Source: CAYVDB01 sp964450705
GTDB taxonomy: Bacteria > Patescibacteriota > Minisyncoccia > Phycocordibacterales > Zambryskibacteraceae
DNA length: 23,116 nucleotides
Reading direction: 5' to 3'
Assembly (NCBI GenBank): GCA_964450705.1
Contig: CAYVDB010000010.1
Location: forward strand, 1 to 23,116
Below are positions 13,983 through 21,318 of this stretch, one piece after another (the first letter of the stretch is position 1; every line of letters starts with the position of its first letter). The position numbers and the translations under genes were made by a program. The notes below the pieces were generated by a model, which ran no database searches, was not told the DNA's origin, and saw nothing but the letters and a program-made list of their open reading frames with translations.

Positions 13983-14579
13983 ATGAAAAAATTTGAAGAA
14001 AAAAGTTTCACTATTCCAAAACTTATCGGCATATCAGAGAAAAATATAGAAGAGCATTTGAAGCTCTATGCAGGATATGTAAAAAATGCGAATACTATCT
14101 TAGAAAAGATTGAAGAATACAAGAAAGATTCTGAAACACATGCTTACGCACTTGGGGAACTCCAAAGAAGGTTCGCATTTGAGTTCGATGGCATGCGAAA
14201 TCATGAATATTATTTTAAAAGCCTCGAAAACGGCCCCTCTCCTCTTATAGAAGAATCCCTTTTATATAAAAAAATTGAAGAGGAATACAGATCTTTTGAT
14301 GTATTCTTGAATACATTCAAAGCAATAGCTTTAACTCGAGGAGTAGGCTGGGCAATTCTTTACTTTGATAAACACACCAACCGCCTACTTACTCAGTGGG
14401 TTGACGAACAACACCTTGGTCACCTAACTGGCCTTGATTTCATTCTTGGTATCGACATGTGGGAACACGCTTTCGTCTTTGACTATCAACCAAGTGGTAA
14501 GAAAAATTACGTAGAAGACTTCTTCAAAAACCTAAACTGGAGCTTCATCAACGAAAATTTCACTAATTCGCTGAAATAA
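13983..14579 (+). CDS. sodA: Fe/Mn-family superoxide dismutase
   Basis: The enzyme converts superoxide to oxygen and hydrogen peroxide using Fe or Mn. The 198-residue product has the family architecture: helical hairpin with EEHLKLYAGYVKNAN (residues 23-37), RNHEYYFKSL (72-81, second His ligand H74), GVGWAILYFD (120-129), and the signature DMWEHAF (D158, H162). First-ligand candidate is H25, but the spacing from it to the following YVKNAN is one residue shorter than in E. coli SodA and the usual HH pair is replaced by YA. Q143-H144 may correspond to the second-sphere Gln/His. Transcribed alone from a leaderless promoter. Metal preference cannot be told; the symbol is by family only. Confidence 0.85.
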   Translation: MKKFEEKSFTIPKLIGISEKNIEEHLKLYAGYVKNANTILEKIEEYKKDSETHAYALGELQRRFAFEFDGMRNHEYYFKSLENGPSPLIEESLLYKKIEEEYRSFDVFLNTFKAIALTRGVGWAILYFDKHTNRLLTQWVDEQHLGHLTGLDFILGIDMWEHAFVFDYQPSGKKNYVEDFFKNLNWSFINENFTNSLK

Positions 14580-14664
14580 AGATCCACTTGCAAAATTTTC
14601 CTTCTCGTATATCCTCATCTCTCAGAACATTGCCCTTTCCCCCTTCTAGCTAGAGATACAGCTT

Positions 14665-14814
14665 ATGCTTACTGTGAGTATCGAGGAGCGGCCTGCTTTC
14701 GTCGGGCACGAACACCCTTCGCAAGAGATCACGCTCCCCAAAATTGTGTTCAGGATCGTCGACCCAGAAGCGAGCCTGAGCGCAACAAAAGAGCCAAGAA
14801 AGAAAGAGCTGTAG
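14665..14814 (+). CDS. Possible small ORF, 49 aa, unknown function
   Basis: This short ORF (ATG at 14665, TAG at 14812-14814) encodes a soluble-looking peptide starting MLTVSIEERPAFVGHEHPSQ and ending KEPRKKEL. No family is recognised. Support comes from a strong forward-strand terminator beginning 6 nt after the stop, and from G/C-ending codons like those of the other orphan genes in the window. Against it, no good Shine-Dalgarno or promoter is visible, and the opposite strand carries a 62-codon frame over the same bases. It could also be 3' untranslated sequence of the SOD mRNA. Confidence 0.35.
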   Translation: MLTVSIEERPAFVGHEHPSQEITLPKIVFRIVDPEASLSATKEPRKKEL

Positions 14815-14820
14815 GAGATC

Positions 14821-14852
14821 AAAGAACGTATTACCCAATACGTTCTTTTTTT
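14821..14852 (+). terminator. Intrinsic terminator between SOD side and comEC
   Basis: AAAGAACGTATT and AATACGTTCTTT (14821-14832, 14837-14848) form a perfect 12-bp stem with a 4-nt loop, followed on the plus strand by four more T residues. It ends transcription coming from the SOD/49-aa ORF; on the minus strand only three T residues follow, so it may also stop comEC less efficiently. The comEC stop lies inside it. Confidence 0.8.
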
Positions 14853-16327
14853 AATTTAAAAAATAAATAACCAAATAAGCCATATGATAAAAATACAAAA
14901 AACCAGGGGAAAGAACGAATTGAGACATTTAGGAAATCTATCCTAGAAAAAAACTCAACCACAATCAGTACGTATCTAAGTAAAAGTTCACTTAATGCTC
15001 CAAAAAGAAAAGATGATGCGGATCCGAAAAACCCAACTACACCCGTAATGAATCCAAGAAACATGATGACCGGAATGACAGGGAGAACTAAAATATTCAC
15101 CACGATACCAGTAAGAGAAAAAGACCCAGTTGTATAAAGTAGAAGCGGCAAAACAAAAAGTTGAGTTGTTAAAGTTGCAATAAAAATTTCCTTCAAATTA
15201 AAAAAATCTCTCAAGCGTGCTGTATAAGATTTAAACAAAGGAACTCCCCAGATCAGAGCTCCTGCCGAGAGAAAAGATAGTTGAAAACCGAGATCAAAGA
15301 TAAGGATTTTAGGATTAAGAAAAACCATTAAAAATGCCACAAGAATAAGAGCTCTTCCGGCAAAATATGTTCTTCCAGTTGCACGAGCAATGATTATTAT
15401 GAGAGCCATAAGAGCTGCACGTATCACGCTTGCCCCACCTCCTACCGCAACTGAAAAAAGAGTTATACCCAAAATGCTCCCCCAAATAGCAGCAGCCCCC
15501 GATAAAAATGAAAAAATCTTTAAAAAAGATTCCGAAACTAAGGTTATATTGTAACCAGACAAGACAACAATATGCGAAAGCCCAGTTATCCGAAACTTTT
15601 CTTCCCAATACGACCCTAAAGAATCTTCCTTACCGAGCAAAATGCCCGAAAGTAAACCAGCCTCTGGCTCAGAAACAACACGTTCCAAATTCCTAACAAA
15701 CAATTCTTTAATAGAAAAAAGAGATTTTTTTATGAAATTTGGCGAACCTTGAGAGACAAACTCTCCTTGCGCGAAAGATAGAGTAAGGAATATATCATCT
15801 TTAGATAAGAATTCTCCATAATTAAAAACCCTGCCATTTGAAAGATTGAAAGATTTCGGTTTTTCGAGACGCCCAGTAAAAAGAACTCGATCGCCATAAG
15901 AAAACTCCGGATACAAATCAGCTCGAACAATAATCTTTTCTCTTCCATACCCTAAAGCTTCGCCAACGTAGACTCTTTTGTCGCCCTTTACTACCGGCTC
16001 TTTCGTAAGAATAAGTTCAACCGAGACCTCCTCTCCGAGAGCTTCAAGTAAGCCTTCATTGATAATGTGTAAATCTCTTACCTGATAACGTAAAATACCT
16101 AAGGAAAAGCAAAGTAGAATTCCACAAAAAACAAAAACCTTTCTTCTGCTCTCCTTTTCAGCTACAGATCTAAAAGCATACACAACAAAAGAAAGCCCGA
16201 AGGCGATTAACAGAAGGGTAACCTCAAGGGAAAACTCAATTAAAGAAGCAATACCTACGGCACATAGAAAAGCAAGCAGACATGTCAAAAAAGGATCTTT
16301 TGCTAAATTCCAATATCTTTTTTCCAT
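14831..16327 (-). CDS. comEC: ComEC/Rec2 competence-domain membrane protein (channel part)
   Basis: ComEC carries single-stranded DNA across the inner membrane during natural transformation. The 498-residue product has two N-terminal membrane helices, a soluble part with VLFTGRLEKPKSFN (DUF4131-like OB region, roughly residues 60-170), and the Competence domain with GLLSGILLGKEDSL, GLSHIVVLSGYNITL and ATGRTYFAGRALILVAF, followed by many hydrophobic helices. The C-terminal metallo-beta-lactamase domain of full-length ComEC is absent; a separate MBL protein lies nearby at 13034-13891. The start overlaps the end of the RNase H gene by 25 bp, suggesting translational coupling. Confidence 0.92.
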   Translation of the reverse strand: MEKRYWNLAKDPFLTCLLAFLCAVGIASLIEFSLEVTLLLIAFGLSFVVYAFRSVAEKESRRKVFVFCGILLCFSLGILRYQVRDLHIINEGLLEALGEEVSVELILTKEPVVKGDKRVYVGEALGYGREKIIVRADLYPEFSYGDRVLFTGRLEKPKSFNLSNGRVFNYGEFLSKDDIFLTLSFAQGEFVSQGSPNFIKKSLFSIKELFVRNLERVVSEPEAGLLSGILLGKEDSLGSYWEEKFRITGLSHIVVLSGYNITLVSESFLKIFSFLSGAAAIWGSILGITLFSVAVGGGASVIRAALMALIIIIARATGRTYFAGRALILVAFLMVFLNPKILIFDLGFQLSFLSAGALIWGVPLFKSYTARLRDFFNLKEIFIATLTTQLFVLPLLLYTTGSFSLTGIVVNILVLPVIPVIMFLGFITGVVGFFGSASSFLFGALSELLLRYVLIVVEFFSRIDFLNVSIRSFPWFFVFLSYGLFGYLFFKLKKERIG

Positions 16328-17004
16328 TGAGAAATAAGTTTTTTCTCTTCATCGTTAGAAAAAACTTTTTTAAAACGAGCACCGCTTTTACCTTTTACCC
16401 TATTCTCACACTCACCCCAAGTTTTGTGCGACATGACCACACCAGAAACCTCACTTACGTAAGAGTATGCTTTTCTTTTATTTGAATTTTTATTTTTTTT
16501 ACTTTTTGGCGGAATAGATACGTTTGAAATATCTATATCATATTTTGCGATAGGCCCGTGATAGAGAGCGATTTTTTTATTATCTGCAAAACTTGTTGCA
16601 ATAAAATCGCATCTCTCATTTGGAGATACCCCAGAATGCCCCGGCAGAAGTTGCCACATCAGCCTTTTTTGGGATATGAGCTTATCAAACTTTTGCCATA
16701 AATCTTTGTTTAATACATCACTCTTTGTTTTTGTCTTCCATCCATTCTTCTTCCAATAAGAAAGCCACAGAGTAGCGCCTTTTAGCACATAACTTGAATC
16801 AGTAAAAATTGTAATCGTCCCACTTTTCTTTAAAATATTGAGCGCTTCTATCGCAGCAGAAAGTTCCATCCGATTATTAGTGGTATTTACTGACTTACCA
16901 CCAATTTCTCTGACCATATCATCCTCAATAACTATCGCACCCCATCCGCCAGGCCCAGGATTACCTCGCGAAGATCCGTCTGTAAAAATCCTTATATCTG
17001 TCAT
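16303..17004 (-). CDS. rnhA: Ribonuclease HI with C-terminal viroplasmin-like domain
   Basis: RNase HI cuts RNA in RNA-DNA hybrids. The start chosen is the ATG at 17004 (MTDIRIFTDGSSRGNPGPGG), because a TATAAT ends 6 nt before it and a terminator lies just upstream; a longer in-frame reading to 17169 would run through that terminator. The 233-residue product has catalytic D9, E47, D69 and D133, plus GHSGVSPNE (122-130). After a basic linker (about 165-178) the last 55 residues (KAYSYV, TWGECENRVKGKSGARFKKV) resemble the Cauli_VI/viroplasmin hybrid-binding domain of eukaryotic RNase H1, which there is at the N terminus. Stop is TAG. It overlaps the comEC start. Confidence 0.93.
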   Translation of the reverse strand: MTDIRIFTDGSSRGNPGPGGWGAIVIEDDMVREIGGKSVNTTNNRMELSAAIEALNILKKSGTITIFTDSSYVLKGATLWLSYWKKNGWKTKTKSDVLNKDLWQKFDKLISQKRLMWQLLPGHSGVSPNERCDFIATSFADNKKIALYHGPIAKYDIDISNVSIPPKSKKNKNSNKRKAYSYVSEVSGVVMSHKTWGECENRVKGKSGARFKKVFSNDEEKKLISQWKKDIGI

Positions 17005-17010
17005 CAATAA

Positions 17011-17019
17011 ATTATAACA
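17011..17019 (-). promoter_or_regulatory. Extended -10 promoter of rnhA
   Basis: Minus-strand TGT-TATAAT ends 6 nt before the ATG at 17004, predicting a leaderless mRNA. It directly follows the T-run of the terminator at 17016-17041 and partly overlaps it. Confidence 0.6.
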
Positions 17020-17041
17020 AAACCCCGACATTACATCGGGG
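17016..17041 (-). terminator. Intrinsic terminator after the 44-aa gene
   Basis: Minus-strand CCCCGA-TGTAATG-TCGGGG forms a 6-bp GC-rich stem, followed by TTTTGTT. It lies 9 nt after the TAG of the small ORF at 17051-17185 and separates recJ and that ORF from rnhA. Confidence 0.7.
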
Positions 17042-17050
17042 CTGAAAACA

Positions 17051-17185
17051 CTACATATGGTCCTCGACAACACGTTGGAGATTCCCCTCTGGGGTAAAAA
17101 TTGCAATGAGTCCAAGCACCATGGTTGCAAAAACTGCAACCCCAAAGCAGACGAGAAGCATGATCCCACTGGGGATGAACTTCAT
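17051..17185 (-). CDS. Small single-span membrane protein, 44 aa, unknown function
   Basis: The ORF encodes a 44-residue protein, MKFIPSGIMLLVCFGVAVFA followed by more hydrophobic residues up to about residue 30 and a charged tail GNLQRVVEDHM. It should be one membrane helix with a short C-terminal soluble end. A strong GGAGG lies 5 nt before the ATG, and an intrinsic terminator follows the stop by 9 nt. It starts 29 nt after the recJ stop, so it is probably co-transcribed with recJ. G/C-ending codons differ from recJ but resemble the other two orphan genes. No family recognised; too short for homology by eye. Confidence 0.65.
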   Translation of the reverse strand: MKFIPSGIMLLVCFGVAVFATMVLGLIAIFTPEGNLQRVVEDHM

Positions 17186-17214
17186 GTAACCTCCGAAAGA
17201 GTCTTTAAGGAAAA

Positions 17215-18930
17215 TTAACCATTTTCAGGAATAATGTCAATGATTCGAAGACGCAGCTCTCTATTACTGCCAAAGATATTTTTTTCCAGAGTTCCGACAA
17301 CACGACACCGAGACCCTATGGGGATTCCAACAGTAAAACTTTCCGGTTTTGAAAAAAACTTAATTCCTTTAATAAAAACCCTTCCGTCTGAAAACTTAAA
17401 ATCTGCATGATTCTTTTCTTTACCAAACGACCTGGCATCTTCGATAGTTACTCCTTTAATTAAAAAAAGCGGTCGCTCGTTTAGAATTCCAAATGGAGAA
17501 AACTTTTCTAATGTATGGAATAATTCCCACGAAACTTGAGAGAGCTCCAGCTCAGCATCAACCCACATAACATCTTCTTCTAAAGAAGACTCTTTTTTAG
17601 AAAGCGCCATACTCAATCTTTCTTCTAAAAGATGGATATTATCGTGAGAAATCGCAAAGCCTCCAGCCATTTTATGTCCCCCGAACTGCAAAAAAACATC
17701 TTCGGCATTACGCATAAGCTCGATGAGATCGACATCCCCCGGCGATCTGCAGGATCCTTTTATGTCCTTATCTCCATTTCTGCCCCAGAGAAAAATTGGT
17801 CTCTTTACCTCATCTAGGATTGAATTAGCAACAAGACCCAAGAGCGCTGGTTTCCATAATGGATTCCCAAAGACAAGAACTCCAGGCAATGGACCAAGTA
17901 AATCCATCTCTCGAAGTCGTTTCCGAATATCTTTAACGATTACCGCAACTAATCCTTTACGCTCGTCATTTATCTTATTTAAGTAAAGCGCTGTCTCAGT
18001 AGCAACAATAGGATCGCGAGTATATAACAATCGGAAACCATCCATAGGATGCCCCATTCTTGAGGCCGCATTTAGACGTGGGGTAAGAGAAAACGTAACA
18101 TCATCCTCACGAAGTAATTTTTGATTTACTCGTAGTTTCTTCCAAAGCTCTGAAAGTCCGAGACGAGGAGATTTTTGAAGTACCTTCAAGCCATAAAATG
18201 CGAGGACCCTATTTTCTCCAACAAGAGGCACCATATCTGAGAGAGTAGCAATTCCAACCAGATCCAAGAACCATTTTTCTTGACCTTCCTTCAGCCCAAA
18301 TCTTTCTTTAGAAAGAAGTGCTTGGATTAACTTAAATGCAACTCCCGTTCCACATAATATTTTCTCAGGATAAAGACAATCTTTTTGCTTGTGATTAAGT
18401 ATCGCGAAGGCGTCTGGCAAAACCTCTCCAGGTTCGTGGTGATCGGTAATAATCACATCAATTCCGAGTTCTTTAGCTCTAGCGACCTGCAAAACATCCA
18501 CAATTCCACAGTCAATCGTTATAATAAGGCTCACGCCGGATTCCTTAAAAATCTCGATTGCTTCTAAATGAAGCCCATACCCTTCGTCGTGACGATGTGG
18601 AATGTAATTATCAATAGTATTATGTCCGATCTTTTCAAAGAACTCTCGAAGCATCACTCCACCAGGTATGCCATCGGCATCGTAATCACTATAAATAAGA
18701 ATCTTCTCCTTTTTGGAGATAGCTTCCATTATACGAGCCACCGCCTTATCCATATCCTTTAAAAGAAACGGGTCATGTAAACCATCCTCGTAGCGAGGAG
18801 ATAAAAACTCGAGAACTTTTTCAGTATCAAAAATCCCTCTTTGCAAAAACAATTTCTGAGAAAGAAATGGGTAATGGAGAAGAGAGTTTGGGATTTCTTT
18901 TGGGTTCGGTCGAACTTGATACCTCTTCAT
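17215..18930 (-). CDS. recJ: Single-stranded-DNA-specific exonuclease RecJ
   Basis: RecJ degrades single-stranded DNA 5' to 3' in recombination and repair. The 571-residue product has the DHH-family motifs DYDADG (residues 82-87), D140 in ITIDCG, DHH (163-165) and SDMVPL (231-236), the DHHA1 part with LWKPALLGLVANS (358-370) and GGHKMAGGF (417-425), and a C-terminal OB-like region of about 100 residues with FSPFGILNERPLF. Length fits bacterial RecJ. The start ATG lies 9 nt after an extended -10 element, giving an almost leaderless mRNA. It is divergent from the HIT gene and is followed by a 44-aa membrane protein gene. Confidence 0.96.
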   Translation of the reverse strand: MKRYQVRPNPKEIPNSLLHYPFLSQKLFLQRGIFDTEKVLEFLSPRYEDGLHDPFLLKDMDKAVARIMEAISKKEKILIYSDYDADGIPGGVMLREFFEKIGHNTIDNYIPHRHDEGYGLHLEAIEIFKESGVSLIITIDCGIVDVLQVARAKELGIDVIITDHHEPGEVLPDAFAILNHKQKDCLYPEKILCGTGVAFKLIQALLSKERFGLKEGQEKWFLDLVGIATLSDMVPLVGENRVLAFYGLKVLQKSPRLGLSELWKKLRVNQKLLREDDVTFSLTPRLNAASRMGHPMDGFRLLYTRDPIVATETALYLNKINDERKGLVAVIVKDIRKRLREMDLLGPLPGVLVFGNPLWKPALLGLVANSILDEVKRPIFLWGRNGDKDIKGSCRSPGDVDLIELMRNAEDVFLQFGGHKMAGGFAISHDNIHLLEERLSMALSKKESSLEEDVMWVDAELELSQVSWELFHTLEKFSPFGILNERPLFLIKGVTIEDARSFGKEKNHADFKFSDGRVFIKGIKFFSKPESFTVGIPIGSRCRVVGTLEKNIFGSNRELRLRIIDIIPENG

Positions 18931-18939
18931 TATCCCGAC

Positions 18940-18948
18940 ATATTAGCA
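18940..18948 (-). promoter_or_regulatory. Extended -10 promoter of recJ
   Basis: Minus-strand TGC-TAATAT ends 9 nt before the recJ ATG, predicting a leader of 2-3 nt. It lies in the 60-bp divergent region shared with the HIT gene. Confidence 0.5.
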
Positions 18949-18977
18949 CAAAGCTTTTAAGGAATGGGCTCGAGGAG

Positions 18978-18983
18978 TATACT
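18978..18983 (+). promoter_or_regulatory. -10 box of the HIT gene
   Basis: TATACT ends 7 nt before the ATG at 18991, predicting a leaderless transcript. A weak TTTTAA lies at the -35 distance (17 bp). Confidence 0.45.
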
Positions 18984-18990
18984 AACCTAC

Positions 18991-19416
18991 ATGGAAACGA
19001 CATGTATTTTTTGCAATATAGCTCGCAGATCAATAGGAGCAGAAATAGTTTACGAAGATGAAACCTGTCTTTCTTTTTTAGATATAAATCCAGTTAATGA
19101 GGGACATGTCTTAGTGATACCAAAAGAGCATTTTGAAAATATGGCTATGACTCCTGATGAACTGATTGGGGTTCTATTTCAGAAAGCAAAATTTTTAATG
19201 CCCTTTATACAAAAAGCAACTTGCGCTGATTTTGTAGTCTTAACTGTAGTAGGAACAGACGTCCCCCATTTCCACATACACCTCATACCAAGATTCCGAA
19301 ATGATGGGCTTAGTGGATTTTGGCCTGCAAAAAAATATAAAGATGGCGACAGAATGAAAGAGGTTTCGGCAAATATTCGGAAAGAGTTGGAGAGTTATTC
19401 GGTCTCAAGGGCTTGA
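18991..19416 (+). CDS. HIT-family nucleotide hydrolase/transferase
   Basis: Histidine-triad proteins cleave nucleoside phosphoramidates or dinucleoside polyphosphates. The start chosen is the ATG at 18991 (METTCIFCNI), which fits the family start CxFC and the -10 box 7 nt upstream; an upstream in-frame ATG at 18964 lies before the promoter. The 141-residue product has CIFC (residues 5-8), GHVLVIPKEH (38-47) and the triad HFHIH (93-97) in VPHFHIHLIPR. Its last 22 bp overlap the end of convergent pgk. Substrate unknown. Confidence 0.92.
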   Translation: METTCIFCNIARRSIGAEIVYEDETCLSFLDINPVNEGHVLVIPKEHFENMAMTPDELIGVLFQKAKFLMPFIQKATCADFVVLTVVGTDVPHFHIHLIPRFRNDGLSGFWPAKKYKDGDRMKEVSANIRKELESYSVSRA

Positions 19417-20510
19417 ATACCCGGTAAAGTTTCATTTGCAAGAAAATCAAGCATCGCCCCTCCGCCGGTAGAAATAAAAGAGAAATCCTGATACAGATTG
19501 AGTTCCGAGATAGAAGCAAGTGTATCTCCTCCGCCAACAATCGAATCTAGAGAAGCTTCAGCGATACAACGGGCTAAAGAAAAAGTTGCATCCTTAAATC
19601 CGATTTCAAAGTTACCTAAAGGCCCATTCCATAGAACAAACTTTGCTTTTGAAACCTCCTCACAAAGATTTCGGACCGAAATAGGGCCGACATCAACAAT
19701 TGACTCATCTTCAAGAATATCTTTTGGATTCTTTATTGTTATCCCATTATTTCCTTTTACAACAACATCAACTGGAAGCATGAGCTTTTCTTGAGAAAAC
19801 TTTCTCATATCTGGGACCTTAGAAGAAAGAAGTGATGCCCCGGTAGAAAACCCTTGGGCTCTAAAAAAATCATTAGCTAAAGCACCTCCAATAAAAACAG
19901 TGTCAGCCAAGTTAAAAAATTTCTCAACAAGAGGTATTTTTGTATCAAATTTTGCTCCTCCAAGAACAAATATAAACGGTCGACGAGGCTCAAAAGCTCT
20001 CGATAACTCCTTGACCTCTTCTAAAAATACAGGCCCCGCGTAATGCGGAAGGAATTTTGGTATACCTATAATAGAAGCATGTTCTCGATGGGCTGCCGAA
20101 AACGCCTCGTTTACATAAAGATCTGCAAATGAAGCGAGGTGTTTTGCAAATAAAGGAGAATTTTCTTTTTCTTCACTATATTTTCTTAGGTTTTCTAATA
20201 ACACAACCTCGCCTCGTTCAAGAGAATCTCCAATAGAAATAGGTTTATTCGGATAGAAATCTTCAATAAAAGAAACGGGGAATAATTTTTTTAGATAATC
20301 AGCAACCGGACGCAAACTCCCCTCTTCTCCTTCAAAATGACTCCCGATGATAACTTTAGCCCCAGACTCTTTCAAAAGATAAATGAGCGGGAGAGTTTTG
20401 GTTATACGAAAATCATCTGTGATGACGCCCTTAGAAGTTGGCACATTAAAATCAGCTCGTAAAAAAACTATCTTATTTGAGAGCGAGCCATATGCAGTAA
20501 TACTTTTCAT
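19395..20510 (-). CDS. pgk: Phosphoglycerate kinase
   Basis: PGK transfers phosphate between 1,3-bisphosphoglycerate and ADP in glycolysis. The 371-residue product is shorter than usual (about 390-400). It has RADFNVP (residues 18-24), R35, LLENLRK (104-110), VNEAFSAAHREHAS (133-146), GGAKFDTKI (184-192), NGPLGNFE (295-302), GGGDT (326-330) and STGGGAMLDFLA (347-358). The 3-phosphoglycerate loop normally reads SHLGRPxG; here it is SHFEGEEGS (57-65), keeping His58 but losing the arginine. The ATG overlaps the tpiA stop (ATGA), so the two are translationally coupled. Confidence 0.97.
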   Translation of the reverse strand: MKSITAYGSLSNKIVFLRADFNVPTSKGVITDDFRITKTLPLIYLLKESGAKVIIGSHFEGEEGSLRPVADYLKKLFPVSFIEDFYPNKPISIGDSLERGEVVLLENLRKYSEEKENSPLFAKHLASFADLYVNEAFSAAHREHASIIGIPKFLPHYAGPVFLEEVKELSRAFEPRRPFIFVLGGAKFDTKIPLVEKFFNLADTVFIGGALANDFFRAQGFSTGASLLSSKVPDMRKFSQEKLMLPVDVVVKGNNGITIKNPKDILEDESIVDVGPISVRNLCEEVSKAKFVLWNGPLGNFEIGFKDATFSLARCIAEASLDSIVGGGDTLASISELNLYQDFSFISTGGGAMLDFLANETLPGIQALETE

Positions 20511-21268
20511 TCCTTATATTTTTCTACTGCCTCAAGGATGGAAGAGAAGTTATTCGGCTCAAGACTTGCTCGCCCAACCAAAAAACCTTTAACTGTGCCA
20601 TCTTTCATAAGAGAAATTGCATTCGTGGCATCAACCGAGCCTCCATAAATAAGCACTGTCTTTAGAGCGTTTTCCCTACCAAACAAACGAGAAAGAATTT
20701 TCTTTATGAAAATAGTCATTTCGTGAAGTTTTTCTGGATTCATTGCTTCATTTGCACTCTTACCAATAGCCCACACAGGTTCATAAGCAATAATGATTCT
20801 TGAAAGTTCGCCACGAGAAAGCCCTTTTAGAGACTCCTTGATCTGATTCTCTAAAAAAGAAAGATACATCCCTTGATGATCCCGAGAAGTTTCTCCGACG
20901 CAAACAACTGGAGTAAGTCCCATTTTTATAGAGGTTATTATTTTTTTTGATACCATGTCATCGGTCTCACCAAGGGCTCTTCGTTCAGAGTGACCGATAA
21001 TCACATACTTTGCACCAAAATCTTTAATCACCTGAGCACTTACTTGTCCAGTAAAGGCTCCTTCTTTAGCCCAAAAAACATCTTGTGTCCCAATTTCTAA
21101 TTTCTTAGAAATAGGAAGGTCGCCTAGAAATGGAAAGGGTGGCGCAATAACTACTGTTGTTTTTTTTAAACGGGATGCTTTTTTGAGAATTTCTCTTGAT
21201 AGTTTACGAGCCAAAACCCGAGTCCCTGGATTCATCTTCCAGTTAGCAATCACAAATCTCTTCTTCAT
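20507..21268 (-). CDS. tpiA: Triosephosphate isomerase
   Basis: TPI interconverts dihydroxyacetone phosphate and glyceraldehyde 3-phosphate. The 253-residue product has ANWKMN (residues 8-13, Lys11), GHSERR (92-97, His93), AYEPVWAIG (161-169, catalytic Glu163), and phosphate loop YGGSV (208-212). All active-site residues are in place and the length is normal. The start is supported by TGA-TATACT ending 6 nt before the ATG, implying a leaderless mRNA. It forms a two-gene operon with pgk through a 4-nt ATGA overlap. Confidence 0.98.
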   Translation of the reverse strand: MKKRFVIANWKMNPGTRVLARKLSREILKKASRLKKTTVVIAPPFPFLGDLPISKKLEIGTQDVFWAKEGAFTGQVSAQVIKDFGAKYVIIGHSERRALGETDDMVSKKIITSIKMGLTPVVCVGETSRDHQGMYLSFLENQIKESLKGLSRGELSRIIIAYEPVWAIGKSANEAMNPEKLHEMTIFIKKILSRLFGRENALKTVLIYGGSVDATNAISLMKDGTVKGFLVGRASLEPNNFSSILEAVEKYKE

Positions 21269-21274
21269 AACAGA

Positions 21275-21283
21275 AGTATATCA
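21275..21283 (-). promoter_or_regulatory. Extended -10 promoter of tpiA-pgk
   Basis: Minus-strand TGA-TATACT ends 6 nt before the tpiA ATG, predicting a leaderless transcript. It lies in the 50-bp gap after the PilX-like gene. Confidence 0.55.
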
Positions 21284-21318
21284 CTTCAAGATATAGACCC
21301 CCTAGCGGGAGGCATGTT

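Noticed and set aside
14650..14838. 62-codon minus-strand frame ending after comEC
   Set aside because: It starts inside the terminator stem, has no ribosome binding site, and its composition is explained better by the opposite-strand ORF.
17005..17169. N-terminal extension of RNase HI to 17169
   Set aside because: The extended frame runs through an intrinsic terminator and the promoter, and overlaps the better supported 44-aa ORF in another frame.
21290..21305. Terminator after the PilX-like gene
   Set aside because: CCTCCC-GCTA-GGGGG gives only about 5 bp with a G-U pair and no proper U-run follows.
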